64,000 nucleotides of DNA from Solimonas sp047605265 (GCA_047605265.1 JASGFY010000002.1:1-64000), one strand, 5' to 3'. Counted from the first letter of the stretch, positions 27,202-36,373 are shown. Numbers and translations are program-made. Notes: generated from the sequence alone by a model not told the origin.

Positions 27202-27567
27202 CTATTGCTGGCAGTTCGGTCCGCGCACCACGTCGACCGACGCGACCTTGTCGTCCGGCGTCGGCACGATCAGGACCTGATCGCGGTTTTCGCAGGCGAA
27301 GCCGACGCCCGAGGGCTTGCGCAGGCACTGCAGGTAGTGCGCGTTCTCGTGGTCGACGCCATGTTCGTCGGTGTAGGCGCCGCGCCTGGGAGCGCAGGCG
27401 AAGTCCATCGTGCCGAGCGCGATTTCGGCGTCGTCGGTGCTGATGCCGACGGGAATCTGCTGGTGCACGCGCGTGACCAGCGCCGAGTCCGGCGTCTGGC
27501 TGAAATAGCTGCAGGCGGCGAGGGCGAGCGGCAGCAGGGAAATCGGGAGCAGGGCAGTGCGGTTCAT
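27202..27567 (-). CDS. Small predicted lipoprotein of unknown function
   Basis: This 121-residue protein starts with a lipoprotein signal peptide (LLPISLLPLALAACSYFS, lipobox LAAC with the lipidated Cys at residue 19). The mature part contains an aspartate-rich stretch (GISTDDAEIALGTMDFAC) and four or so cysteines that could pair. It shows no family I recognise. Its ATG overlaps the holC stop (ATGA), so it is co-translated with holC, which is not functionally informative. It probably sits in the periplasm anchored to a membrane. Confidence 0.75.
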   Translation of the reverse strand: MNRTALLPISLLPLALAACSYFSQTPDSALVTRVHQQIPVGISTDDAEIALGTMDFACAPRRGAYTDEHGVDHENAHYLQCLRKPSGVGFACENRDQVLIVPTPDDKVASVDVVRGPNCQQ

Positions 27568-28004
27568 AGATTGTGCGTGGCCAGTTCGTAGCCGCGGTCG
27601 CGGTAGTAGCGGTAGCGTTCGCGCGATTTGGCGCGGCCTTGTGCATCGGGGGCGACGATTTCGAGCACGCGCTCGAAACGGCTGAAGAAGTCCGGGACTT
27701 CGAGGCCGAGGTTGAGCATGACGCCATGATGCGTTTCAGGCGGCTCGTCGCGGCCGATCAGCACGGTCGGCAGAGGCTCGGCCGGCGCAGTACGGCCGTC
27801 GTAGCGCTCGTGCGGGATGAAGCTGCCCTGGCGGACCGTCCACAGGGCCATGTCGAGTTCTTCGGCGGCGGCGACATCCGGCACGTTGGCGTAGATGCGA
27901 TGACCGGCGGCGATCGCCTTGTCGCACAGCTTGCAGGCGGTCAGGACCTGGATGCCGGCCGCCGGCCCGCCTTCCGGCAGGATGTAGAAATCGATCCGCG
28001 TCAT
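27564..28004 (-). CDS. holC: DNA polymerase III chi subunit
   Basis: The 146-residue protein matches the length and pattern of HolC: N-terminal MTRIDFYIL, ACKLCDKAIAAGHRIYANV, DMALWTVRQGSFIPHE and the C-terminal RFERVLEIVAPDAQGRAKSRERYRYYRDRGYEL. The chi subunit links the clamp-loader complex to single-strand binding protein. It lies between pepA and valS as in most gammaproteobacteria. Confidence 0.95.
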   Translation of the reverse strand: MTRIDFYILPEGGPAAGIQVLTACKLCDKAIAAGHRIYANVPDVAAAEELDMALWTVRQGSFIPHERYDGRTAPAEPLPTVLIGRDEPPETHHGVMLNLGLEVPDFFSRFERVLEIVAPDAQGRAKSRERYRYYRDRGYELATHNL

Positions 28005-28126
28005 GCCGGCATTCTAAGCGATGCCGGCGGCGGTCCGTCGTAACGATCCTGCGTTCAATCGTGTCGACGACGCGACGGCGTGCAGGGCGCCCGGCGCGCT
28101 TTTGGCGGGCACCGGCCGCATCGCCC

Positions 28127-29644
28127 TTATTCCTGCTCTTTCTTGGCTGCGAGGTTCAGCAGATATTGCACGAGCATCGGCACCGGCCGCCCCGTCGATT
28201 TCTTGCCCGACCAGGCCGTGCCGGCGATGTCGAGGTGTGCCCACTTCATCTTGCGCGTGAAGCGATGCAGGAAGGTGGCGCCGATGATCGCGCCGCCGCC
28301 GTTGCCGCCGCGCGTCGCGATGTTGGCGATGTCGGCGAACTCGCTCTTGATGTTGTCGTCGTAGTCCGGCCACAGCGGCAGTTCCCAGGCGCGGTCGCCG
28401 ATCTGCTCGCCGGCGCCGAGCAGGGCGCGGCTGAGCGCCGGGGTATTGCTGAACAGGCCGGTGGCGACGCCGCCGAGGGCGACCACGCAGGCGCCGGTCA
28501 GCGTCGCCATGTCGATGCAGATGCTCGGCTCGTATTCCTTCTCGGCGTAGCTCAGCGCGTCGCAGAGGATCAGGCGCCCTTCCGCGTCCGTGTTGAGGAT
28601 CTCGATCGTGATGCCGGCCATGCTGGTAACGATGTCGCCCGGCTTGTTGGCCTCGCCGTTGATCAGGTTCTCGGTCGCCGGGACGATGCCGACCACGTTG
28701 ACCGGCAGCTTCAGCTCGGCTATCGCCGTCAGCGCACCGAACACCGAGGCGCCGCCGCACATGTCGAACTTCATCTCGTCCATCGCCGCGGCCGGCTTGA
28801 TCGAGATGCCGCCGGCGTCGAAGGTCAGGCCCTTGCCGACCAAGGCGACCGGCTTCTCGTGCTTCGGCCCCTTGAGGTATTCCATGACGATCAGCTTCGG
28901 CGGCTGGCTCGAGCCCCTGGCCACCGACAGCAGGGCGCCCATGCCGAGCTTTTCCATGTCGGCCCTGTCGAGCACCCGGGTCTTGATGGCGGCGTACTGC
29001 GTCGCCAACTGCTTGGCCTGCTCGGCGAGGTAGGTCGGCGTGCAGAGATTGCCGGGCAGATTGCCCAGATTCTTGGCGAGCGACACGCCCTTGCCGATCG
29101 CCAGCGCTTCGGCGAGGCCGCGCTCGCCGGCCGGCAGGTCGGAGCGGCGCGGCACGTCGAAGGTATAGCGTTCGAGCTTCGGCGGCTGGCTCTCCTCACG
29201 GAACTTGGCGCCGCGGCATTCGTCGAAGCGGTAGAACACTTCCCCGGTCGCCAGCAGGGCCTGGCCGACGTTCCACTGGAAGTCGCGATTCTTGATCGGC
29301 AGATGCGTCAGGTACGACACCGCATCGATGGCGCCCGTCTGGCGCAGCGCGCGCGCGACGGCGGCGTTGGCCTTGCGGAAGGCGGCTTCGTCGAAGTTGC
29401 GTTCCTTGCCCAGACCGACGAGCATCACGCGATCGGCGAAGGTGCCGGTCACGTTGTGCAGGACCAGCGTCGAGCCGAGCTTGCCGTCCATGTCGCCGCG
29501 CCGCATGACTGTGGCGACGGCGCCGTCGCTGACGCGGTCGATGGTTTCCGCCGCATCGGTCGGCGAACGGCGATCGAAAATGCCGATGATCACGCAGGCC
29601 ACGCGCTGCTTTTCGGGATTTCCGCTTTTGACGAAGTATTCCAT
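28127..29644 (-). CDS. pepA: Leucyl aminopeptidase (cytosol aminopeptidase)
   Basis: This 505-residue M17 peptidase has the metal-binding KGLTFDAGGISIKPA (about residue 275), the signature NTDAEGRLILCDAL (about 350) and LTGACVVALG. PepA hydrolyses N-terminal residues and in Escherichia coli also binds DNA in XerCD recombination and carAB control. It reads leftward with holC following after 122 bases, and is divergent from lptFG. Confidence 0.97.
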   Translation of the reverse strand: MEYFVKSGNPEKQRVACVIIGIFDRRSPTDAAETIDRVSDGAVATVMRRGDMDGKLGSTLVLHNVTGTFADRVMLVGLGKERNFDEAAFRKANAAVARALRQTGAIDAVSYLTHLPIKNRDFQWNVGQALLATGEVFYRFDECRGAKFREESQPPKLERYTFDVPRRSDLPAGERGLAEALAIGKGVSLAKNLGNLPGNLCTPTYLAEQAKQLATQYAAIKTRVLDRADMEKLGMGALLSVARGSSQPPKLIVMEYLKGPKHEKPVALVGKGLTFDAGGISIKPAAAMDEMKFDMCGGASVFGALTAIAELKLPVNVVGIVPATENLINGEANKPGDIVTSMAGITIEILNTDAEGRLILCDALSYAEKEYEPSICIDMATLTGACVVALGGVATGLFSNTPALSRALLGAGEQIGDRAWELPLWPDYDDNIKSEFADIANIATRGGNGGGAIIGATFLHRFTRKMKWAHLDIAGTAWSGKKSTGRPVPMLVQYLLNLAAKKEQE

Positions 29645-29758
29645 GTGGAGATCGCTTATCTCATGTTCATCAGGTTTTCAATGCCGCGCCGTGCTTGGAA
29701 CCTGCGGGCACGGTTCTTCTGTTCGGGCGAAAACCTTGAAAATTGTTAATCGCCTCAC

Positions 29759-29786
29759 ATTCTAGCACCGCGTCGAGCCATGCAAG
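29759..29786 (-). promoter_or_regulatory. Candidate pepA promoter
   Basis: On the minus strand CTTGCA/TTGCAT (29786-29780) and TAGAAT (29764-29759) stand 15-16 bases apart, about 115 bases before the pepA start. The rest of the 286-bp gap between pepA and lptF shows no gene. Confidence 0.45.
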
Positions 29787-29930
29787 CGAGGGAATTTCCG
29801 CAAGCCGCCGGATTTGTCGCCGAATTTCAAGATATCTGTTCCGCCGCCCGGCTCCGGCGCCGCGCTGCGCGGGCCGGTAAAAAACCGGACAATGTGCGCC
29901 GGCCCGGCGCATGAACCACAACGGACAACG

Positions 29931-31022
29931 ATGAAAGGCGTACTCGGACGCTATCTGCTGCGCGAAGCCGGCACGGCTTGGTTCGGCGTCACGCTGGTGC
30001 TGCTGGCGATCATGCTGTCGACGCGCTTCGCGCGCTTCCTCGCCGAAGCGGCCGCCGGCGAACTGCCGCAGGATCTGCTGCTGCAGGTCGCGGCGCTGTC
30101 GAGTCTGCAGTATCTGGTGCTGCTGATTCCGGTGTCCCTGCTGCTGGCGGTGATGATGGCGCTCGGCCGGCTCTATCAGGACAACGAGATCGCGGCGATG
30201 ACCGGTTGCGGCGTCGGCCTGTGGGCGCTGTATCGGCCCTTTCTGCTGCTCGGTGCCGTGCTCGCCGTGCTGACCGCTCTGCTGGCGTTCCAGGTCGGAC
30301 CGTGGGCAGGCCGCGAGTCGGACTATCTGACCAAGAACGCGGCGCGCTTCATCAAGTACAACCCTTTCGAGGAAGGCCGCTTCAAATCGCTCGCCGACGA
30401 TCGGGCCGTGGTCTTCACCGAGCGCATGAGCGCCAGCGGCGATGAGCTGGAAAACGTCGTCGCGCAGATCCGCGAGACCAAGGACAACAGCTTCGTCACC
30501 GCGCGGCACGGCACGCAGAGCGTCGATCTGGAGACGGGCGTGCGCAAGGTCGTGCTCGAAGACGGCTGGCGCTACGTGGGCGATCCGGGCTCGACGCAGT
30601 TTGATGTCGTGCGCTTCGCCACCCTGACGACGAACGTGCGTCCGCCGGAGTTCATGTACAGCACGTCGAAGCGCAAGATCGAGCCGACCAGTCAGCTGCT
30701 CGGCAGCGACGATCCCAAGGATCGCGCCGAACTCGAGTGGCGCATCGGCGCGCCGATCGCGGTCTTCGTCCTCGCGCTGCTCGCCGTGCCGCTGTCGTAC
30801 GTGCGGCCGCGCCAGGGCCGCTACGGCAAGCTGGTGCTCGGCATCCTCGCGTACCTCATCTATTCGCAGCTGCTCGGCATTGCCCAGTCCTGGGTCGCCA
30901 AGGACAAGCCGATCGGCGCCCTCGGCCTCTGGTGGGTGCATGCCGTGATGCTGGCTATCGCGCTGCTGCTCATCGCGCGCCAGCAGAACTGGCTCGGCAT
31001 GCTGCTGCGGAGGCGCGCATGA
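29931..31022 (+). CDS. lptF: LPS export permease LptF
   Basis: This 363-residue protein has three N-terminal membrane helices, a periplasmic beta-jellyroll domain (about residues 130-270) and three C-terminal helices, the fold of the LptF/LptG family. Its start is MKGVLGRYLLREAGTAWFGV at the ATG at 29931; the frame extends upstream to 29814 without family similarity. With LptG and LptB it extracts lipopolysaccharide from the inner membrane and passes it to LptC. Its stop overlaps the lptG ATG. Confidence 0.96.
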   Translation: MKGVLGRYLLREAGTAWFGVTLVLLAIMLSTRFARFLAEAAAGELPQDLLLQVAALSSLQYLVLLIPVSLLLAVMMALGRLYQDNEIAAMTGCGVGLWALYRPFLLLGAVLAVLTALLAFQVGPWAGRESDYLTKNAARFIKYNPFEEGRFKSLADDRAVVFTERMSASGDELENVVAQIRETKDNSFVTARHGTQSVDLETGVRKVVLEDGWRYVGDPGSTQFDVVRFATLTTNVRPPEFMYSTSKRKIEPTSQLLGSDDPKDRAELEWRIGAPIAVFVLALLAVPLSYVRPRQGRYGKLVLGILAYLIYSQLLGIAQSWVAKDKPIGALGLWWVHAVMLAIALLLIARQQNWLGMLLRRRA

Positions 31023-32086
31023 AGCGTCTCGCGCGGCATCTGGTCACGCATATCGTCGGCTTCGCGGCGGTCGTCGGGCTGGCGCTCGTCGCGATCTATA
31101 CCTTCATCAGCTTCGTCTCGGACATCGACAAGACCGGGCAGGGCGGCTTCGGCGTCGTGCAACTGCTGTACTACACCATGATGATGGTGCCGACCGGGCT
31201 CTATACGCTGATGCCGGTGATCGCGCTGCTCGGTACGCTGATGGGGCTCGGCACGCTGGCGGCGCAGAACGAGATCACGGCGATGCGCGCCGCCGGCATG
31301 ACGATCGTCCAGCTCGGTGTCGCGACGCTGTGCGCCGGCGTCCTGCTCGGCAGTCTCGAGATCGTGCTCGGCGACGTTTTCGTGCCGATCGGCACGCAGG
31401 CGGCACGCAGTTTCCGCAGCGACGCGCGCAACGGCGAGCCGACCGGCATCGCCACCACCCGCCCGCTGTGGCTGCGCGACGGCAACGCGGTCGTGCACAT
31501 CGGCACGCTGCTGTCGGAAAGCGAGGTCGCCAACGTCGAGATCTATCAGCTCGACGACACGCTGGCGCTGCAGAGCGTGCTGCGTGCCGGGCACGCGAAC
31601 TATGCGGACGGCCGCTGGCATCTGCGCGATATCGCGCAGACGCGCTTCGACGGCGAGCACACGAGCGCCGAGCATCGCGATCAACTCGACATCATGGGCC
31701 ACCTGTCGCCCGACGTGCTGCACCTGTTCGTGCTCGAGGCCGACAGCCTGACCACGCCGGGCCTGATCCGCCTGATTGCGTATCTCGACGCCAACGGGCT
31801 CGATACGCGCAGCTACCGCCTGTCGCTGTGGCGCAAGATCGTCGCGCCGCTGACGGTCATGGCGATGATGCTGTTCGCGGTGCCGTTCATTCTCGGTTCG
31901 CAGCGCGGCGGCGGCGCCGGTCAGCGCCTGCTGATCGGCATCGTCATCGGTCTCGTGTTTTATGTGGTCAACGAAGTCAGCGCCAGCGCCGGCCAGATCT
32001 ATGGCTGGCCACCGCTGCTGGCGGCCGGCCTGCCGACGGCGGCGCTCGTGGCGCTGGCCGCCGTGCGGTTGCGGCGCGCCCGCTGA
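31019..32086 (+). CDS. lptG: LPS export permease LptG
   Basis: This 355-residue partner of LptF has the same 3+3 helix plan. It shows MMVPTGLYTLMPVIALLGTL and GLGTLAAQNEITAMRAAGM (the coupling helix that contacts LptB) and C-terminal IVAPLTVMAMMLFAVPFILG. The ATG overlaps the lptF stop by four bases (31019-31022), consistent with stoichiometric synthesis of the heterodimer. It is essential for outer membrane lipopolysaccharide assembly. Confidence 0.96.
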   Translation: MKRLARHLVTHIVGFAAVVGLALVAIYTFISFVSDIDKTGQGGFGVVQLLYYTMMMVPTGLYTLMPVIALLGTLMGLGTLAAQNEITAMRAAGMTIVQLGVATLCAGVLLGSLEIVLGDVFVPIGTQAARSFRSDARNGEPTGIATTRPLWLRDGNAVVHIGTLLSESEVANVEIYQLDDTLALQSVLRAGHANYADGRWHLRDIAQTRFDGEHTSAEHRDQLDIMGHLSPDVLHLFVLEADSLTTPGLIRLIAYLDANGLDTRSYRLSLWRKIVAPLTVMAMMLFAVPFILGSQRGGGAGQRLLIGIVIGLVFYVVNEVSASAGQIYGWPPLLAAGLPTAALVALAAVRLRRAR

Positions 32087-32191
32087 CTTCTGCGACAATG
32101 GGGCACGCCGGTGCCCGGCAGCCAGTTCATAATGAGCCCGTGCCGCTGCACTGCATGCGCGGCGTCCGCGGTGGTTTCCAGGAGCATGACC

Positions 32192-32710
32192 ATGGTGACT
32201 TTCCGTCTTTCCACGCCCTTGCTGCTGGCGCTCGCCGCGGCCGGCGCGCTTGCCGCCTGTGCGACGGCGACGCCTTATCAGCCGGCCGATCGCGGCTACG
32301 GCTACAGCGAGCAGCGCATTGAGCAGAACCGGTACCGCGTGACCTTCAGCGGCAATTCGGACACGCCGAAGCAGACCGTCGAGAACTATCTGCTGTATCG
32401 CGCCGCCGAGCTGACCCTGCAGTCGGGTTACGACTACTTCGTGTTCGCGTCCGACAGCACCGATGCCAACACGCGCTACCTGCAGAACTTCGGCGGCTAT
32501 TACGGCTGGGGCAGCTACTACTGGTCTCCGCGCGGCACGTTCGGCGGCGTCGGCGCATCGACGGCGACGCCGATCACCGAATACGAAGCGCAAGCCAACG
32601 TCGTGATGTTCGCCGGCAAGAAGAAGGACGACGACGTCAAGGCCTTCGACGCGCGTCAGGTGCGCAGCAACCTCGAAGCGCAGATCTTGCGGCCAGCGCC
32701 GAAGCGCTGA
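32192..32710 (+). CDS. Lipoprotein of the CC0125/CC1285 type
   Basis: This 172-residue protein has a lipoprotein signal peptide (LLLALAAAGALAACATATP, lipobox LAAC, Cys about residue 23). Its mature domain contains NRYRVTFSGNSDTPKQTVEN, LLYRAAELTLQSGYDYFVFA and a Gly/Tyr-rich loop (GGYYGWGSYYW), a pattern I associate with the CC0125/CC1285 lipoproteins. The function is unknown. The ATG at 32192 is chosen over the one at 32186 because AGGAG (32180-32184) lies seven bases before the former and only one before the latter. It follows lptG by about 105 bases. Confidence 0.85.
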   Translation: MVTFRLSTPLLLALAAAGALAACATATPYQPADRGYGYSEQRIEQNRYRVTFSGNSDTPKQTVENYLLYRAAELTLQSGYDYFVFASDSTDANTRYLQNFGGYYGWGSYYWSPRGTFGGVGASTATPITEYEAQANVVMFAGKKKDDDVKAFDARQVRSNLEAQILRPAPKR

Positions 32711-32727
32711 GGCCGAAACGCTGAGGG

Positions 32728-33249
32728 CTATCGGCCCTGAGAGGATTTCGGCAGCACGATCGTCAGCGTGCCGCTGAGCCAGTCCTGCGGTGTGCGGCGG
32801 CGGGGGTCGAGCAGCATGCCCAGCAGGCCGGCGGCCGCCAGCGCGGCGCAGGCGATGGCGGCCGGTCCGGCATGCGGCTCGTCGCGCAGGCGCGGCAGGC
32901 GTGCGAATGCCGGTGCCAGCACGATGCCCCAGGCGCACAGCATCACCGCGTAACGCACGGCGGCCGACGACCACGACAGTGCCCGGCCGTCGCCGCGCTG
33001 CGTGCGCAGGCGCCAGGCGCGCATGCCCAGCGTCTGGCCGCCGTGGGTCCAGAACCACGCGAAGAAGATCAGGCCGATGCCGAACAGATAGGCGCGCAAT
33101 GCGGTCCAGTTGCGCGCCGCGCCCAGGGCGTCGCGAACCAGCACGTCGGCGAGCAGCGCCACCACCCAGATGCCGAGCAGCAGCAGGCTGTCGTAGACGG
33201 CGGCGAGCAGGCGCCGCCACAGCGGCGCGGGAGGCAGGACTTCGGTCAT
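32728..33249 (-). CDS. RDD-family membrane protein
   Basis: This 173-residue protein has about four hydrophobic helices: YDSLLLLGIWVVALLADVLV, LFGIGLIFFAWFWTHGGQTL, YAVMLCAWGIVLAPAFA and AIACAALAAAGLLGML. It carries the RDD signature GGQTLGMRAWRLR. RDD proteins are small inner membrane proteins, and a few act as ion antiporters. The start is the ATG at 33249; a further upstream frame to 33279 is not needed. It is convergent with the lipoprotein gene and divergent from rdgC. The physiological role here is unknown. Confidence 0.85.
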   Translation of the reverse strand: MTEVLPPAPLWRRLLAAVYDSLLLLGIWVVALLADVLVRDALGAARNWTALRAYLFGIGLIFFAWFWTHGGQTLGMRAWRLRTQRGDGRALSWSSAAVRYAVMLCAWGIVLAPAFARLPRLRDEPHAGPAAIACAALAAAGLLGMLLDPRRRTPQDWLSGTLTIVLPKSSQGR

Positions 33250-33417
33250 TGCGCGGGCGGACGGGCGGCAGGCGCGCAAGCATAGCGCGGCGGTCTGCCC
33301 TGCATCGGCTCCAGCCGGCCGGCGTCGGCTTGCTACACTGCCGCCTCATGCCCCTGCGGCCGGTTGCCGAGCGCTGCCGGGCCGCCTTTTCAAGCCGGAA
33401 GCAACATCTCAGCCATC

Positions 33418-34326
33418 ATGTGGTTCAAGAATCTGCAGACTTATCGTCTGGCAGGCGAGTGGACGCTCGCGCCGGGCAGCCTCGAAGAACGTTTGGCCAA
33501 GCACCCGTTGCAGCCGTGCATCGGGCTCAATCCGCAGAGCCGCGGCTGGGTTGCTCCGGCCGCCGGTCCGCAGCTCGTCTACGCGCAGGGTCGCCAGATG
33601 CTGATCGCGCTCGGTGTCGAGCAGAAGCTGCTGCCGTCGTCCGTCGTCAAGCAGACCGTCGACGAGCGCGCCGGTGATCTGGCCGCCCGGCAGGGTTTCA
33701 AGCCCGGCCGCAAGCAGTTGCGTGACCTCAAGGATCAGGTGATCGCGGAGCTCATGCCGCGTGCGTTCGCCAAGCGGCGCACGACGCGCGCCTGGATCGA
33801 TCCGGCCAGTGGCTGGGTCGTCGTCGACGCCGCTTCGCCGGCGCGCGCCGAAGAGTTGCTCGAAGTGCTGCGCGATGCGGTCGAAGGTCTGACGCTCGAA
33901 CTGCCGGAGCTGGCGCAATCGCCGGGTGCGGCGATGACCGCGTGGCTCGCCGGTGGCGATGCGCCGGGCACGTTCGATCTGGACCAGGAATGCGAGCTGC
34001 GCGGCAACGACCAGACCAAGCCGACCGTGCGCTATCTGCGTCATGCGCTCGACGGCGCCGAGGTGCGCAAGCACATCAGCGAAGGCAAGCAGGCGACGCG
34101 CCTGGGCCTGCGCTGGAACAACCGCGCCAGCTTCGTGCTGACCGACAAGTTCGAGGTCAAGAAGCTGCGCTTCGAAGACATCGAGAAGGCGCGCGAGGAC
34201 GTGGCGACGCAGAGCCCGGAAGAACAGTTCGACGCCGAATTCGCGCTGATGTCCGGCGAACTCGCGGCACTGCTGGCCGACCTTGAGAAAGCGCTCGGCG
34301 CCGCCGACATGAAGGCTGCGGCCTGA
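33418..34326 (+). CDS. rdgC: Recombination-associated protein RdgC
   Basis: This 302-residue protein begins MWFKNLQTYRL and shows the RdgC pattern CIGLNPQSRGWVAP, PSSVVKQTVDERA, RRTTRAWIDPASGWVVVDA and ATRLGLRWNNRASFVLTDKF. RdgC forms a ring on DNA and restrains RecA in gammaproteobacteria. The length matches Escherichia coli RdgC (303). The start at 33418 is clear; upstream frame to 33364 is spurious. Confidence 0.96.
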   Translation: MWFKNLQTYRLAGEWTLAPGSLEERLAKHPLQPCIGLNPQSRGWVAPAAGPQLVYAQGRQMLIALGVEQKLLPSSVVKQTVDERAGDLAARQGFKPGRKQLRDLKDQVIAELMPRAFAKRRTTRAWIDPASGWVVVDAASPARAEELLEVLRDAVEGLTLELPELAQSPGAAMTAWLAGGDAPGTFDLDQECELRGNDQTKPTVRYLRHALDGAEVRKHISEGKQATRLGLRWNNRASFVLTDKFEVKKLRFEDIEKAREDVATQSPEEQFDAEFALMSGELAALLADLEKALGAADMKAAA

Positions 34327-34377
34327 CGGTCGCGCCGTAGCGCTGTCGGCCCGCTCGCAAAAAGCCGGATCAACAAA

Positions 34378-34399
34378 AAGCCCCGCCGATGCGGGGCTT
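34378..34399 (-). terminator. Terminator shared by tRNA-Glu(CUC) and rdgC
   Basis: AAGCCCCGC and GCGGGGCTT form a 9-bp stem with a 4-base loop. On the minus strand it is followed by a T-run, so it fits the end of the tRNA-Glu transcript; on the plus strand it closes rdgC. Confidence 0.8.
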
Positions 34400-34406
34400 C
34401 TGCCAT

Positions 34407-34482
34407 TGGCGCTCCTACCCGGATTCGAACCGGGGTTTAAGCCTTGAGAGGGCTCCGTCCTAGGCCTCTAGACGATAGGAGC
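34407..34482 (-). tRNA. tRNA-Glu (CUC)
   Basis: The minus strand gives a 76-nt cloverleaf with 5' acceptor GCTCCTA, D-arm TCTAGAGGCCTAGGA, anticodon loop CTCTCAA (anticodon CTC), T-arm GGTTCGAATCC and encoded CCA. It is an isoacceptor for GAG codons, in addition to the UUC isoacceptor at 2935. It lies between convergent rdgC and divergent pcnB. Confidence 0.96.
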
Positions 34483-34530
34483 AAAACTTTTGAAGGCGCT
34501 TTGCGCTTTTGGCTGTGCAAGAGGCCGCGT

Positions 34531-34558
34531 ATTATACGCGACCCATGAATTGGCTCAA
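34531..34558 (-). promoter_or_regulatory. tRNA-Glu(CUC) promoter overlapping the pcnB start
   Basis: On the minus strand TTGAGC (34558-34553) and a perfect TATAAT (34536-34531) are 16 bases apart, giving a start about 40 bases before the tRNA. The -35 and spacer cover the pcnB start codon at 34545. The -10 lies in GCGTATTATACGC, so TATTAT on the other strand could serve pcnB. Confidence 0.75.
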
Positions 34559-35891
34559 GACTCTGTTTCCACGCAACAAGAAGATTCCCGCCCCGAAGCG
34601 GGTGCCGCGCGCGGAGCATCCGATCTCGCGTTCGCAGCTGCCGTCCGGCACGCTGAAGGTCCTGTATGGCCTCAAGGATGCCGGCTTCGAGGCGTATGTC
34701 GTCGGCGGCGGCGTGCGCGACCTGCTGGCCGGCATGGAGCCGAAGGACTTCGATATCGCGACCAACGCGCGGCCCGAGGAAGTGCGGCAGATCTTCCGCT
34801 CGTGCCGGCTCGTCGGGCGGCGCTTCGTCATCGCGCACGTGCGCTTCGGCGACGAGATCTCCGAGGTCACGACCTTCCGCGGTCCGATCACCGACAGCCA
34901 CGAGCGCGACGAGACCGGCCGCATCCTCACCGACAACGAGTACGGCACGCTGGAAACCGATGCGTTCCGCCGCGACTTCACCGTCAATGCGCTGTACTAC
35001 GATATTCGCGACTTTTCGATCGTCGATTTCGCCGGCGGCCTCGACGACATCAAGGCCGGCGTGATCCGCCTGATCGGCGATCCTGAGCTGCGCTATCGCG
35101 AAGACCCGGTGCGCATGCTGCGCGCCGTGCGCATCGCCAACAAGCTGAAGTTTCGCATCGAGAAGGACACGGCCGCGCCGATCCGCAAGCTGGCACCGCT
35201 ACTGCGCGAGATTCCGGCGGCGCGTCTGTTCGACGAGGTCGTCAAGCTGCTGCAGTGCCGCGATGCCGTCGCCAATCTGAACGGCCTGCGCGAACACGGC
35301 TTGCTGGCGCACCTGTTGCCGCACGCCGACGCCGCGCTCGACAAGCCGCAGCCGCGCGATTTCATCGAGCGCGCGCTGGCCAATACCGCCGAACGCATCG
35401 CCGCCGAGCAGACCGTCAGCCCGGCGTTCCTCTACGCGGCGCTGCTGTGGCCGGCGGTGCTGAACCGCATGGACAAGTTCTGCGAAGGCGATGCCTCGCA
35501 CGTCAACGTCGCGATCGCCGAGGCGTCGGAAGAGATTCTTGCCAAGGCGCAGCAGCACATCGCGATGCCGAAGCGCTTTTCGGTGCCGATGCGCGAGATC
35601 TGGGCGCTGCAGCCGCGTTTCGACATGCGGCGCGGCGGGCGTGCGCAGCGTCTGCTGACGCATCCGCGCTTTCGCGCCGCCTACGATTTCCTGCTGCTGC
35701 GAGCCGCCTCCGGCGAAGTGCAGCAGGAACTCGCCGACTGGTGGACGCAGGCGCAGATCGGCAGCGGACTGCCACCGGTGACGGCCATCGAAGGCAGTGC
35801 CGAAGGCGAGGGTGCGCCGCGCAAGCGCCGTCGCCGTCGCGGCGGCCGCAACCGTCGCCGCCCGTCCGAGCAGCCGACTGCCGGCGAGTGA
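34545..35891 (+). CDS. pcnB: Poly(A) polymerase I
   Basis: This 448-residue class II nucleotidyltransferase has GGGVRDLLAGMEPKDFDIAT (catalytic DFD near residue 70), the RNA-binding neck RYREDPVRMLRAVRIANKL and a strongly basic tail (RKRRRRRGGRNRRRP). The basic C-terminus, the length and the folK neighbour separate it from the CCA-adding enzyme. It adds poly(A) to RNA 3' ends to promote decay. The stop overlaps the folK GTG. Confidence 0.95.
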   Translation: MNWLKTLFPRNKKIPAPKRVPRAEHPISRSQLPSGTLKVLYGLKDAGFEAYVVGGGVRDLLAGMEPKDFDIATNARPEEVRQIFRSCRLVGRRFVIAHVRFGDEISEVTTFRGPITDSHERDETGRILTDNEYGTLETDAFRRDFTVNALYYDIRDFSIVDFAGGLDDIKAGVIRLIGDPELRYREDPVRMLRAVRIANKLKFRIEKDTAAPIRKLAPLLREIPAARLFDEVVKLLQCRDAVANLNGLREHGLLAHLLPHADAALDKPQPRDFIERALANTAERIAAEQTVSPAFLYAALLWPAVLNRMDKFCEGDASHVNVAIAEASEEILAKAQQHIAMPKRFSVPMREIWALQPRFDMRRGGRAQRLLTHPRFRAAYDFLLLRAASGEVQQELADWWTQAQIGSGLPPVTAIEGSAEGEGAPRKRRRRRGGRNRRRPSEQPTAGE

Positions 35892-36373
35892 GCGGCCGCG
35901 CGACCATCGGTCTCGGCGCCAATCTGGGCGATCCGGCCGCGCGGCTGCGCTGGGCATTGACGCGAATCGCCGGGCTCGGGGCGATCGAAGCGCAGTCGCC
36001 CTTGTACCGCAGTGCGCCGATGGGGCCGCCGGGCCAGCCCGATTTCTGCAATGCCGTGGCTATCGTGCGTACCGGACTGGCGCCCGTCGATCTGATGCAG
36101 GCCTTGCTGGCGATCGAGCGCGAGACCGGCCGCGTCCGCGGCGTCAAATGGGGGCCGCGCACGCTCGATCTCGATCTGCTCGATTTTGACGGCACGAAGC
36201 TCGACCTGCCCGGTCTGCATCTGCCGCATCCCGGCATTGCGAACCGCAATTTCGTGCTGGCGCCATGGGCCGACATCGCCCCGGACGCCGTCATTCCGGG
36301 CGTCGGCCGCATCGGCGACGCGGCGGCGGCGATCGGCCGGCAGGGGCTGACGCCGTGGGATTCCGCTGATTGA
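35888..36373 (+). CDS. folK: HPPK, 6-hydroxymethyl-dihydropterin pyrophosphokinase
   Basis: This 161-residue protein has N-terminal TIGLGANLGDPAARL, QSPLYRSAPMGPPGQPDFCN and the ATP/Mg site RTLDLDLLDFDG, all diagnostic of FolK. It activates the pterin for folate synthesis. The start is a GTG overlapping the pcnB stop (GTGA at 35888-35891), which implies translational coupling. The pcnB-folK-panB order is widely conserved. Confidence 0.95.
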   Translation: MSGRATIGLGANLGDPAARLRWALTRIAGLGAIEAQSPLYRSAPMGPPGQPDFCNAVAIVRTGLAPVDLMQALLAIERETGRVRGVKWGPRTLDLDLLDFDGTKLDLPGLHLPHPGIANRNFVLAPWADIAPDAVIPGVGRIGDAAAAIGRQGLTPWDSAD

